Assembly (NCBI GenBank): GCA_022925895.1
Contig: JAKSYS010000105.1
Coordinates: 1 to 64,000 of the forward strand
Origin: Fragilaria crotonensis
Lineage: Eukaryota > Bacillariophyta > Fragilariophyceae > Fragilariales > Fragilariaceae
Direction of reading: 5' to 3'
Length of the DNA stretch: 64,000 nt
A model generated the notes under the pieces. It did not search any database. It was not told where the DNA came from and saw nothing but the letters and a program-made list of their open reading frames with translations. Position 1 is the stretch's first letter; each line of letters opens with the position of its first letter. Below are positions 31,229 to 42,310 of this stretch, piece by piece. The position numbers and the translations under genes were made by a program.

Positions 31229-34200
31229 TTACAAAGATTCCATACTCCTTTGCTTTTGTTCCCTTGCTTTCAAATATCGACCAATACTTTTCAGTACCTC
31301 TTCAACAAGTAAAATTGGCAACGCCCACGACCACACAGTCGTCCAATCGCTCAAAGTGAGGGGAGACATGCCAAAGCTTTCAGCCAGGGCTGGAACCCCA
31401 AGTTTAGCACTATACATAACACCCAGATGCAACAACGAGGGCAATGCGACTCCCAAAAGCAACCACGGATTCGCAAGCGGACTAACGCGCAGCAACGAAC
31501 TGTCCACTGATACGGCTGATAATGCCTTCAGCATCTCCATCACGACCAGCGCAGTGAGGGAAAGTGTTTGAGGTGTTTGCCGGCCTACTCCTTCAAATAG
31601 CCGCTCGCACATTTCAGCCCCGCCACTAGGCTCCCACGCCGCTCCACATTTGCTCCAATTAGACAGTTGTGAAAGGGTGACGCCTTGATCGAGATAATGG
31701 CCGACAAAGATTCCTACTGTGGCCAAGCCAACGTAGAGGCCAGTCAAACAATACCGAGTCAGCAACCACCGCGTCATGATCGGCTCGTCACTCGGTCGGG
31801 GGCGCTGGGACATAAGATCTGGATCAGCGGGGTTGAACCCCAATGCCGTAGCAGGAGGTCCATCAGTGACAAGGTTGACCCAGAGCAGATGCATAGCAGT
31901 CAAGGGCTCAGGAAATCCTAGGATGGTGGCAATCAGAATAGCGCAGATTTCTCCGATGTTGCAACTGATCAAGAAACAGATAAACGCCTGCATGTTCGCG
32001 TAGATACGCCGACCTTCCTCCACTGCGGCAACAATGGTGCTGAAGTTGTCGTCAGCGAGTATCATGTCCGCAGCCTCCTTTGCAACTTCGGTACCTGTGA
32101 TGCCCATGGCAACCCCAATCGCCGCTTGTTGGAGAGCTGGAGCGTCATTAACTCCATCTCCTGTCATAGCTGGGATCTCTTTCAAAGCTTGAAGCATTTT
32201 GACGAGTTTCTGTTTATCGGCAGGTTCGGCTCTGCAGAATACAATGTTGTCGTTCCTGAGTAGCTCAAGCTGTTCTTCTTCCGACTTGAGAAAGAATTCC
32301 CGGCCTTCATAGGCTTTAATCACCTCACCGTCGACTTTTGGCGGCAAGATGTTAACGTCGCGAGCGATGGCAACTGCAGTATCCTTAGCGTCTCCAGTGA
32401 TCATCATCACTCGAATACCAGCTTTGGCACATAGCTTAATGCTTTCGGCAACTTCAGGACGCGCTGGATCCTTGATTCCAACAATTCCAACAAGCGTCAG
32501 TCCGGTCTCAATATCTCTGTATTTTGATGGATTCTTCAGCAATGGATGCTTGGCGACATCGCCCTCCTCCTTTGGACTAAACGATTTGAGGCTGGATTCT
32601 AACTTTCCACTCTCCTTGACTGCCAACGCCAGGCACCGCAATGGGCGCCTTGCAAGCGATGATACCATATCGTTGATCTCACGCCGTAAGCTACCTGTGA
32701 GTGGAACGACCGCACCGTCTCTTGTCTTGACATGTGTGCACCTTTCGATCAACAAATTCGGAGCTCCCTTCACAAGCAGCCTATTCCCCCCTCGTCCGGA
32801 ATCGCACAGAACAGACATGGACTTTCGATCTCGGTTGAACTCGAGGGTTGCTTGACGAGCATTCAGCGAGCGCCATTCCTTCACATTAGCGCTTGCAAGG
32901 ACGCTTGGTGGAACGTTGATATGCAAGCCAGTTCTGGAATCGATGAATTCACCTTCAAGATAGTGTGCCATGCCGCCAATCTTTTCAGCCAAGACGCAAA
33001 GCGCAGCTTCCGTCGGTTCTCCGACTCGTTCAAAAGCCTTCTCGAGGTCAATTTTTCCTTTTCTTCCGAAAATACTCTTCTTTTTCTTCACCTTCTCGTT
33101 ATGAATACGACCGACTGTGTTCCCCTTGTCATCGACAATATCTTCATCGAAATTATAGTCGACATCGTTTCCGACAATGCTGGCGTCGTTGCAAAGAGCA
33201 GCGACCGCAGCGACGTCGGCTAAAGCTCCATTTGGTAAAGTCTTGACTTCCAGATCCTTGGTGACCCCGTCAATAGAACCTGCAGGCGCGTAGGAGACTC
33301 CGTCGACTCGATGCTCTTGAAAACTGGGCTTTCCACCTTGCTTCTCCAAAAGAACCAGGCTCACCGCAGTCATTTCGTTAGTAGTCAGCGTTCCGGTCTT
33401 GTCAGTGCATATGACACTGGTGCATCCCAGTGTCTCAACGGACTGCAATTTTCGCACAATTACATTTCGTTGTGCCATACGTCGTGTACCTAGGCTCAAA
33501 CACAAAGTAATGACAGCAGGCAAACCCTCTGGAATAGCTGCGACACCAAGGGCAACAGCGACCTTGGCATAGTATATTGCTCCTTCCCAGCTGTTCGTAA
33601 ATGATGGGTCGTCCATCTTGGGAATCGAAATTATCCAAACTGCAAGGCAAATGACACCAATAATTTTCGTCAAAGTACTGCCGAACTCGTCTAACTTGAT
33701 GGCCAAAGGAGTCTTGGGTTGTTCTTCCTTGGCTTGGGTGACACCCTTCTGAATCTTTCCCATCTGCGTATCCATACCAGTTTGCACGACAACCGCTCGT
33801 CCTGTGCCACTCGTTACCATAGTTCCACCATAAAGCATTCCGCGTTGATCCTGCAATGGTAGATTTGGTTTGACGGTACCCTCTTCGCCAGCAAACTTAC
33901 CCACTGTAACACTCTCTCCAGTCAAGGAACCCTCATCAATTTGTATAGAAGCCGTCAAGAGTTGTACCAAACGTGCATCCGCAGGAATTTTGTCTCCCAC
34001 TCTCACTTCCAGGACATCGCCCGGGACCAGGTCGGACGCCGGCACTCCGGCTTGCCACACACCATCGCGCAATACAGTGGCCAGGGTTGGTTGCATCCTT
34101 TGAAGCGCCTCCAAGGAATCTTGCGCGGAACTCGTTTGCCAAACTCCAACCGCTGCGTTGAGAACAAGAATGGACAAAATGACAAAGGGTTCGACAAAGG

Positions 34201-34632
34201 ATTTCCACAAGGCTTCGTCTCCTGTGGATTGTCGAACCTCCAAATACGAAAAGATGCCACTGAGAAGGGCGACCCCAGCAAGATTTGTACCAACCGATCT
34301 TCAAATTGTTCAAGAACCAGCGTCAAAATAGATTTGCCTTTGGACGCTTGGAGGGCGTTTCTGCCGTATTGTTTGATGCGATCCTGTGCATCGTCCGTTG
34401 ACAATCCATCAGGAGATGACTCCAACAGCTCCCACAGCTCTGCAACTGACATACTACCACAATCCGACGAGGATGCGTTGAAGACCAGGGGGTGAGATGC
34501 TCCTCCTCGAAGTGTACGAAACGTGTCGCGTCGTCTTGACAAAGATGGAGCCAGGGAGATGAACGACGACATCCGGGGAGTAATGCCATGGACAACTCCT
34601 AAAATGAATGGTAGCATCAACAATATCCTCAT
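31229..34632 (-). CDS. P-type Ca2+-ATPase, SERCA-like (P2A)
   Basis: ATP-driven Ca2+ pump of the P2A class. The gene begins at ATG 34632 with a signal-like head (MRILLMLPFILGVVHG), then the N-terminal cation-transporter domain (DDAQDRIKQYGRNALQAS). The main frame supplies TM2, the actuator domain with LTGES, TM4 with AIPEGLPAVITLCLSLGTRR, the phosphorylation loop ICTDKTGTLTTNEM, the nucleotide-binding domain, the hinge MTGDGVNDAPALQQA, and TM5-TM6 with NLVTDGPPATALGFNP. The PEGLP and NLVTDGPPA residues are the Ca2+-ligand signatures. The N-terminal head and the main frame do not join: within TM1 (QILL then AGVALLSGIFSYLEV, about 34275-34295) the frame changes by one base. A GT-AG cut there would remove half of TM1, so an assembly indel or a fresh mutation is likelier. 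The pump otherwise looks complete. Confidence 0.88.
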
Positions 34633-36994
34633 GATTGTTTTTTCCGGCAATGAGTGAACAATCAGCAAGTAGATGAGCCGCGAGTCGCACTTCGTTGGTC
34701 GTTGGTAGTCCAACGGCGAAAGTCCAGGAAATAATGAGGGACGCAGTAACAACTTACAACTGTGCACTTGTCGGAAGTTGGGTCTGTGTCAATCTGGATC
34801 TTTATGGGACCAACCAGGATTCGACAAGTTGCAAATCTATTGATCAAATTGTAACCCCGACTACAAGTACAAGTACCAGTACAAGTAGTCTCTAGTTAGT
34901 GCTGTAGATGGCTAGGACTTGCACTCGACTTGGAGTGCACCTGGTACTCCAGTACTCTCTAGAACTCTATACTACAGTAATGTATGGCTTATCGTACGTA
35001 ACACGTGGTAGGAAAGAGGAGTCCAGATACGGCGTCGCGAGTCCCGAGTCCCGAGTGCCCTTCCAGCATAGTCGGAGTACTGCATACTCGTACACTGCAC
35101 TCTGCACTGCATCATGCACTACTGTATACTGTATACTGTATACTTGCATAATGCAAACTCCAGTACCAGTACGAGGTACATACCAGTTACAAGTCCTTGT
35201 ATCATACTACCTGGTACTATCATACCAGAAGTATCGCCTGCAGTACTCCGAATTACAGTAGAAGTAATGCACACTCTCTACCAGCAGCTACTCTACTAGC
35301 TAGCTACCGGTAGTAGGTCGACACACGTACTGGGGAAAAGTGAAAATCACAAGACCCACGTCTGACACCTGTTCCCAATTTGTCAATAGCACGAACTGTA
35401 ACGAAGAATTCTTGTTTAAGTGAGAAAGCACATGCTCCCACGAAAATGCATTGATTGATTGTCGACGACGTCTCGTTCGGAATATGGACGAGGGACCAAC
35501 CATCAATCGTACTCCGCTGTGACACAGAGTTTCAATCACAAAAACGTTGACAACTTTCGAATCAGAATAAAGACACCACACGCTGCCCTTCAATCATGTT
35601 CCAAGGATCTCTATCTCTCGTTCGTGATCGTCGCGATCTTATGCGACAGAAGAATTGCACATTGCATGAACCCCACCCTTTTGAGTCCCTTATGAAGGCC
35701 ATGCAAGGTGTATATCATCAAACGAGAAGGGCGTATCCTCGACAATACCAACACCTACTCCAATTAACTCAAATACTACTACGGATACAGCGCCAACGGT
35801 GCCGCCATCCACCGAGTAACTCGTCACAGTCCATCACAATGCATCCTGGTGCTCGTTCTTCGAGAACTGGGTTTTTTTTCGCGGATGGGAGAGCCTCGCA
35901 ATGGCCACGAAACAAATTTAAACATAGATTCTTGTGCATATTTATAAACACATTTTCAACGTTGACTCCTTCCCTTGGCGTGTAGTATCCAGTCGGCAAA
36001 GATGTGCGACTTGAGGACACTCACGCCAGAGAGTGAGGATGAACAAGCCACATGTGATCATACGGCTTCGCTACATCGCAGTCCAATGTCTCGCTGAGTA
36101 GTGCATGTTGGGTGAGTGAGCGGTCTCGCGCATTACCTTCCTTAAACCTACTTGATCAACGCAAACTACTAGGCTACGACAAATGTTAGAGCTAATCGCC
36201 AGAAGTTTCAAGATCCTTTCAACAGACATGAGTTTATTCGTCATCGTGTTCTTCACGAATCTAACAGATTTACACTATTTATAAATCATACACAGGCACT
36301 CCAGAGGCAGAGTGGTTGTCACGAATCCCATGCAGATTCATTAGTGATGCTCAGATGAGGAATATCACTCCAAAGCAGCATCCTTGAATGTGACTACACT
36401 TTCAATAAAAGTGTGCGCTACCTTTAGTTGAATCGCTGCGCATGACAGAGAAGTCAAGAGGTATGCGTCCCAATTTGATGGGTGATCGACTTCCAGTGAA
36501 GCATCTTCCAGGTCAAACGAGGATTTCGCAACCATTCACTCTCAAATATGAGTGCCGGTTGCTTTCATCAATCAGCCATCTGGTCATCTGGTCACATCAC
36601 TGGGCTAGTCGCGATGGGAGATGGGAGATGGGAGATGGGATGTTGACGATCGGCAAACTTCGACCAGTACAGTTCGTGTTCATTTATTACTATCTACAGT
36701 CAACTGCGTGAACAGTAGTACAGTAATACCGAAACGACAGTACTTACTCAATAGTAGTACTGTACTACCTGGTACTCCGAATGCTCCCCAGTACTCCAGT
36801 TTGGTACTCTCTACTGTAGTACCTCGTACCCAGGATTCGCCAATACAGCATACATGCACAGTGCACAGTGTCCCTAAATCTTGATTTCGCGCCATTGATC
36901 GGATGCTATCGGGTATCGGGTGAATCTTGTCACCGTCCGCCGTGCCGCTTCATCAGGACATCACTTTATTTCCAGAGGATGAAAAACAAACAGG
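34633..36994. other. Long GTAC-rich intergenic region
   Basis: About 2.4 kb with dense GTAC/AGTACT words (34860-35310 and 36700-36860) and a short tandem GGGAGAT repeat near 36616-36640. Frames of up to 129 codons (such as 35596-35985) show no domain. Promoters of the SERCA gene on the left and the DUF819 gene on the right should lie here. Confidence 0.4.
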
Positions 36995-38500
36995 ATGAGA
37001 ATATGCACAGTATTCCTCGTTTATAGCGCATTGGGCATAGGCGTCAGTAGCGGATTTACAGCACAACAAGCACCAGCTGTACGTCGGTTTCAGAGCCGAG
37101 CAATCTCAACAAAGTCGATATCGTTCCAACGTCCTTCGCCATGGGCGCTACCGGTTGACACTCGGCTTGCTGCACTTCCGGTCAACACATGGCCAGCTGC
37201 TACCGGCCTTATAGCTTCGTCATTGGCAGGAATCGTTTCGGAACGAACAATTCTGCCTCCAAATGCGGGAATCCTTGGTACCCTATTTGCGTCAGCCATC
37301 ATGTCGAACCTGGGATGGGTCCCTGCAACGCACATATTGTACGATCTCTGTTGGACGTTAGTCCTTCCAGTCTCTCTTTCATATCTTCTGCTCCAGAAAG
37401 CACCTGAAACATCATCCAAAGCAAACGCTGACATTCCTCAGGTTGGCCTTGCTTTCCTACTTGCATCATGTGCCTCGTTCTTCGGCTGCACATTCTCCTT
37501 TTTTCTATGTCGTTGGTTTCCCACATTGTGGTTCAATCCTGCCGATGCTGCCGTTGCTGCTGGCTGTCTATGTGCATCGTACATTGGTGGATCCATTAAT
37601 TTCTTTGCGACGGCTCGAACACTGTTGGTCCAATCGCAAAAGCCGCAGCAGCATGCGACTGAACTCCTAAGTTCCATGGCAGCGGCCGATCTTTTGGTCA
37701 TGGCCATGTATCTGGCGTGGCTGTCGACGGCGTTGCAATCAAGAGGCTTATTAAGATTATTTGGAGAAGAGAAGAAAATGGCCGTGATTGAAAATATTCC
37801 AGAGGTGGACCCCAGCGCACAAGACGATGGTCCGTCCACATCTCGATGGAGCAAGGTATCTGCCACACTACTGGTTTCTCTATTGGCCGGATCCATGACA
37901 GTCGTAGCCAATTCAGTTGAGAGATTGTTATCTCCCATTGTCTCGGGAACAGCATGTGCCGTGATTGCCCTGCTCGGGGCTGGGGTGCAGCGCATCGCAT
38001 CACGTCAACAACAACAGGTACAACAACAGGAGCGACATTCGTCATCTCGTCTCTATAACCAATGCCGCAACATGCAATATGCTGCCCAACCCATGGCAAA
38101 TATTTCCTTTCAATTATTTTTCGCCGCTGTTGGCATGACCGCAAATGTTGGACGTGCACTCAAAACAACGGGAACTGCGAGTGTCATGTTTTCTGGAACG
38201 GCCATTGTTACTCATGTTCTCGCAACGATCATGGCGTGTCGACTGTGGAACAGTGCAATCGTGCTGTTGTGGAGAGGTGGTGATGGTGCTGCTCGTGCGA
38301 CGGCCGGTAGTACGTTGAAACTCCGTCATATATTGGTGGCATCAAATGCGGCCATTGGTGGTCCTGCGACAGCAGCGGCGTTTGCAGGACAACAACAGAC
38401 TGGTTTGGCTGTGGCAGCCACAATCTGGGGAGTTGTTGGATACGGTGTGGGCACCAACATTGGGATTCTGGCTACTCGTTGGTACCAAAGCATGCTGTAA
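36995..38500 (+). CDS. DUF819 (YjcL-like) plastid membrane protein
   Basis: 501 residues, single exon. A signal peptide (MRICTVFLVYSALGIGVSS) is followed by GFTAQQ, an ASAFAP-like plastid motif, then a Ser/Arg-rich transit stretch. The mature part has about ten hydrophobic segments and DUF819 family motifs: ASYIGGSINFFATA, ISFQLFFAAVGMTAN, SNAAIGGPATAAAFAGQQ and GYGVGTNIGIL. Bacterial YjcL and plant chloroplast members of this family are polytopic membrane proteins of unknown transport function; the duplicated GG/GP-containing motifs suggest an inverted-repeat transporter fold, which is inference. A Gln-rich loop sits around residues 337-347. The gene ends 166 bp from the stop of the convergent RBX-like gene. 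Confidence 0.82.
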   Translation: MRICTVFLVYSALGIGVSSGFTAQQAPAVRRFQSRAISTKSISFQRPSPWALPVDTRLAALPVNTWPAATGLIASSLAGIVSERTILPPNAGILGTLFASAIMSNLGWVPATHILYDLCWTLVLPVSLSYLLLQKAPETSSKANADIPQVGLAFLLASCASFFGCTFSFFLCRWFPTLWFNPADAAVAAGCLCASYIGGSINFFATARTLLVQSQKPQQHATELLSSMAAADLLVMAMYLAWLSTALQSRGLLRLFGEEKKMAVIENIPEVDPSAQDDGPSTSRWSKVSATLLVSLLAGSMTVVANSVERLLSPIVSGTACAVIALLGAGVQRIASRQQQQVQQQERHSSSRLYNQCRNMQYAAQPMANISFQLFFAAVGMTANVGRALKTTGTASVMFSGTAIVTHVLATIMACRLWNSAIVLLWRGGDGAARATAGSTLKLRHILVASNAAIGGPATAAAFAGQQQTGLAVAATIWGVVGYGVGTNIGILATRWYQSML

Positions 38501-38666
38501 ACATTTTATATTGTTTTGTAATACTCGCAGTGCTGTAGTTGCGCATAAGCTTTGTTGCACGGAGAGCATAAAACGTGCAGAAGTAGTAGTTTCAATTATG
38601 CATATTTTTATGGGAAAGAAACATGCTACGGTGAACCTGTGGGAACTTCGACTTCCCGTTCTTCCT

Positions 38667-39271
38667 TTACATCCCCAATTGTCCATATCCCGGAATGCGT
38701 TCAATCTTTGCAAAATCCCATTCCTTATTGCACAGGGGGCAGACGGATCTAGTTTTCAACCATCGTTGGATGCAGTCCAAATGAAAAACATGACCACAAT
38801 TTCCAAACGCGATGGAAAGTCCGTTATCATTGGTAGGCGACGGATTTGCTTGATATTCAATGCTCGGTTCGTTGAGTGAATTTCGACAAATGGCGCAGGT
38901 ATCAGCACAAATATCCCATGACCACATGGCAACGGCGTTCCATTTCTTGATTTCAAACCGTGGAGCCGCACTGGAACTACCGCCTGCTGTTGTTGCTGCT
39001 GCTGCAGATTCAGGCTAATCGCGTTGGACAGGCGACATGACGCAAAAACGATGAACGAGGGTAAAAAGCGTAAGCAACGAAATTTGAAAAAAGTGGATAC
39101 TGAAGATTCCAAGCGAACATTGGGAAACCTCGCGCAGAACGGAATCTCGAATCCTTCCTGAAACTCTCAAACTGATCCAATATTTTGCCATGATTGGGCG
39201 ATTTAGTCGTCACTTACAGCATCGTCCATCTCAACGTCTGCAGGAGGAACTTCTGTGTCAGCAGCGCTCAT
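38667..39271 (-). CDS. RBX1/ROC1-like RING-H2 protein of cullin-RING ligases
   Basis: Two exons: 39271-39218 (18 codons, MSAADTEVPPADVEMDDA) and 39014-38667, joined across a 203-bp GT-AG phase-0 intron to give 133 residues. The cullin-binding strand FEIKKWNAVAMWSWDI is nearly identical to RBX1/RBX2, followed by CAICR, FGNCGHVFHLDCI, RWLKTRSVCPLC and NKEWDFAK. RBX proteins recruit the E2 to cullins to ubiquitinate or neddylate substrates in nucleus and cytosol. Two RING zinc sites are complete, and the last ligand is Cys where RBX1 has Asp97. The third zinc site of RBX1 (Cys53, Cys56, Cys68, His82) appears to be missing at all four positions (Ser, Tyr, a non-Cys residue, Asp). The C terminus runs about 13 residues past RBX1. 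Orthology to RBX1 rather than RBX2 is likely but not certain. Confidence 0.88.
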
Positions 39272-40568
39272 GATTGATTCTAATTCGTAGAGGTAGAATG
39301 AAAAATGCAGTATAATGCAACGAAAGGAGGTAAGGAATGACACCACCACGGAGGGAATCAACTCGTTTCTTCGACGAAAGGCGTTTCTGTAAGTTTTGAG
39401 TTTGGATAGTGTGTATGTTTGTCTGTGAGAAGCAGTAGATTTCAGAGGTTTCTGGGAGACTCAAATGGATAATTACGACGATACGGGAGCTATTCATACT
39501 CGATTGCATACTCCGGTGCTTGTAGAACCTGGCGTCTAACAATAATACAGTAAGGAGTAAGTACTGATAGTAGGAGAGCTCATTCAGAGTCCGTGTTGCA
39601 TTAGTACACCTTCACTGTTTAGCTCTTCGAGCATGTCCGAGAGCAAGCATTCGTTATGATTGCCCATGTCGACCAATTGCAAACCACTGCAGTACTTGAG
39701 CAGCACAGAGGGTCACCAGTCGTTAGTATGCAAGATAGTTGCAAGTACGCAATGGAGGATGATTTTAGCTACTGTGGGATACGAATTATAAAGTTGCAAA
39801 CATTCTTGGCAATGAACAATCATTGCCTGTGTTTATTTGGAAAACACTATGGCTTGTCGAACGTTGATACCCTGCCCAAAGGAAAAGCAGTTACCATATG
39901 GTTTTGACGAATTATTTCTCTTCGGGTGTCGTTGCAACCTCCAGAATGAAAAACAGGTTCGGGTAATCTTCATGACAGGCTATTGCTAAACTGACTTTGA
40001 CGAGTGTTGGTGGCGCTGGAATGGATTACAGAAAGCATACAATAACAGATGTTTTACTGTATTGGAACTTCTGTTGCATGTTGCAGCAGACCATCTAGCA
40101 AGAATAGAACAGTTTATCTAGTAGAGAGAAGTAGAGGTTTATTGGTAGGCACTGCTCATCCTCAGAATACGAGCAGCTTATAATGAAAAACACCTTGATC
40201 GTTAGTACTTGGAGTAATGTAGTTGTAGTAGTATTATATACAATCTCAACTGGAACATACTCTAAGCACGCCATTATACAGACATATGACATATTTCTGC
40301 GGAATCTGGTGCCGGATGTACGACAGCAGAGAGTCGATCCAGGGTATGATACAGATACGAGGCACGAGGCACGAGGCTCATCGTCCGAGTTTGTGACTCC
40401 TCAACCCTAACCGGACCGATACACCAAAACACGTAGGAAAGTCTTCAGGTATGACATTTATGTTGTTGTACTGTACTATGCTCGTGGTTCACACCGCGTG
40501 GAAAAGAGGTTCAGTATTTTTTTGTGCAACAAATTTCGACTTCGTCGATCACAATTTCCTGCGAGAGA
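39272..40568. other. Intergenic, no gene resolved
   Basis: About 1.3 kb between divergently oriented genes (RBX-like on the minus strand, trypsin on the plus strand), expected to hold both promoters. Short frames up to 94 codons lack recognisable domains. A CATATGACATAT word occurs near 40282. Confidence 0.4.
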
Positions 40569-41902
40569 ATGAAACCAATGAAGCTCTGGTTCCCTTTCTT
40601 GTTATCCTTGTGGGTGTCCGAAGCCATCGAAGTGATTTCACCAGAGGAAGCAAAGAAAGCATGGACTCACCAAGCAGCTATCGCACGTACAAGGGGGACT
40701 ACGAAGGATTTGAAGGATGTACGGCAACCTAGAATTGTGGGAGGAACGAACGCGACAACGGGGCGATATCCATACTATGCATACATTGAGCTCTCGAACG
40801 ATAAAGATCTTTTCTTTTGTTCAGGTACCTTGATTTGGCCAGATCTCATCCTGACAGCGGCTCATTGTATTGTTGACCTCCTGAATGAGGGTATCGTGAT
40901 CACCAAGGTCGGGGCGTACGTTGGTCTTGACGACCAGACCAAGCGCCTTGCTGCGGAATACAGGGAAGTCAATGCACTAATACCGCATCCTGCCTTTAAT
41001 TCTTTGACCTTCGAGAACGACCTCATGATCATGGTGCTGAATACCACAATATCGACCATTGCACCGGTTCGTCTGAATTTGAACGGATCACTTCCAGCTG
41101 ATTTTCAGGCGGTTGAAACGTTCGGCTTCGGAGCACTTTCTGAGGGCGCAACGATTGACCTTCCCGTTCTCCTTCAGCATGTGGCTTTGTCTATTATCCC
41201 ATTTTCCGACTGCAATGACGCTAACTCATACGATGGAGACGTTATCGATAGCAAAATGATCTGTGCTGGAATTCCAGGCGGAGGCAAAGAAAGTGAAACA
41301 GTTGCCCGATGACCAATCTTTGGACCTACCTTTGGGATTCTAACGTGAGGCCTTCGATTTCTGCGTAGGATGCCTGCGATGGAGATTCTGGTTCTCCACT
41401 CATCATCTCAGGTGCGGATGCTGGCTCTGATATTCAAGTTGGACTCGCATCCTTTGGAGAAGGCTGTGGTCGCGTCAACTTTCCTGGCGTGTACACCCGC
41501 CTCGCAGCCTATGAAACTTACATTCTTGACGAGATCTGTTTGTTTAGCGCGGAGCCTCCATTGGAGTGCTTTGTTGCGCCCGTTTCATCACCAAGCTTTG
41601 TTCCAGTAGCTACAACATCAGGCAAAATGAGTGGTAACTCAATGGGTATGGGTGCTAAGAGAAGTTTGTCCCCTGTTGCTCCTCCAGTTGCAGACTCAAG
41701 CGTCCCAGTTGGTGGAACCCCAGTTGCATTACCAGCTAGTGGTATGGGAGGATCGGGTGGCATGGGTGTAATGGGGGGAATGAGTGGTTTGGGGGGAATG
41801 AATGGTATGGTCAGCATGGGAGGCGCACGTGTCGTGTGGTCCATGAACGCATTGGGGACAATTGCACACGGGAAGGACGCTCGTGGCAGGAAGGTAGGCT
41901 AA
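40569..41902 (+). CDS. Secreted trypsin-like serine protease (S1A) with Gly/Met-rich tail
   Basis: Two exons, 40569-41300 and 41369-41902, with a 68-bp phase-0 intron (GTTGCC to GCGTAG). The start at 40569 gives a signal peptide (MKPMKLWFPFLLSLWVSEA); an upstream in-frame Met at 40524 would spoil it. A propeptide precedes the activation site RIVGGTN. The triad is present: His in LTAAHCIV, Asp in FENDLMIMVL, Ser in DGDSGSP encoded by the second exon. Asp six residues before the Ser (DACDGDS) predicts trypsin-like cleavage after Lys/Arg. The usual GDSGGP reads GDSGSP. After the domain (GVYTRLAAYETYI) come a short Cys-containing linker, a Pro/Ser/Val stretch and a Gly/Met-rich low-complexity segment (MGGSGGMGVMGGMSGLGG). 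Confidence 0.87.
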
Positions 41903-42310
41903 GGGCTAAGGAGACCTATCTTCGGCTTCTGAATATGCATAATGCGATATTAATAGAACAAGCTTGCGGTATTCTCCGAGTTCATGTACAAGGTACTAGC
42001 TAGTACCCAGTACTCGCACACTGGACGATGTGCTACGGTTTTGCTGGCTACCAGTAACTTATTCTCACTGAAATAAATGCATTTATTCATACGTCTGTAC
42101 AATGTACAAGGTACCTGGTACAAGCACTCGTATCATACCTGCTACTCGTACCTGCTACTTGTACCACTTGTCAGCAGTCCACGGAAATGAGGGCTAAAAC
42201 GATTTCGTTGGAGTCAACACTGACGACTGACGACACTTGAGACGTGAGAAACGAATGCATCCATGCAACAAATTCTGGAATTTTCCATATCGTGCTAACA
42301 TTCTGCGATA
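41903..42310. other. Intergenic, GTAC-rich
   Basis: About 400 bp with repeated GTACC/AGTAC and CTCGTA words (41985-42165), likely carrying the promoter of the DUF1295 gene. No gene seen. Confidence 0.45.

Noticed and set aside
32349-33246. Plus-strand frames of 90-170 codons across the SERCA gene
   Set aside because: They are antisense to a clear P-type ATPase frame and show no domain.
34260-34310. Short GT-AG intron to explain the SERCA frame change
   Set aside because: A 35-37 nt cut would keep the frame but remove half of TM1, which is conserved in SERCA pumps.
35596-35985. 129-codon plus-strand frame
   Set aside because: No domain or signal, basic low-complexity composition, and it sits in a spacer; not enough to call a gene.
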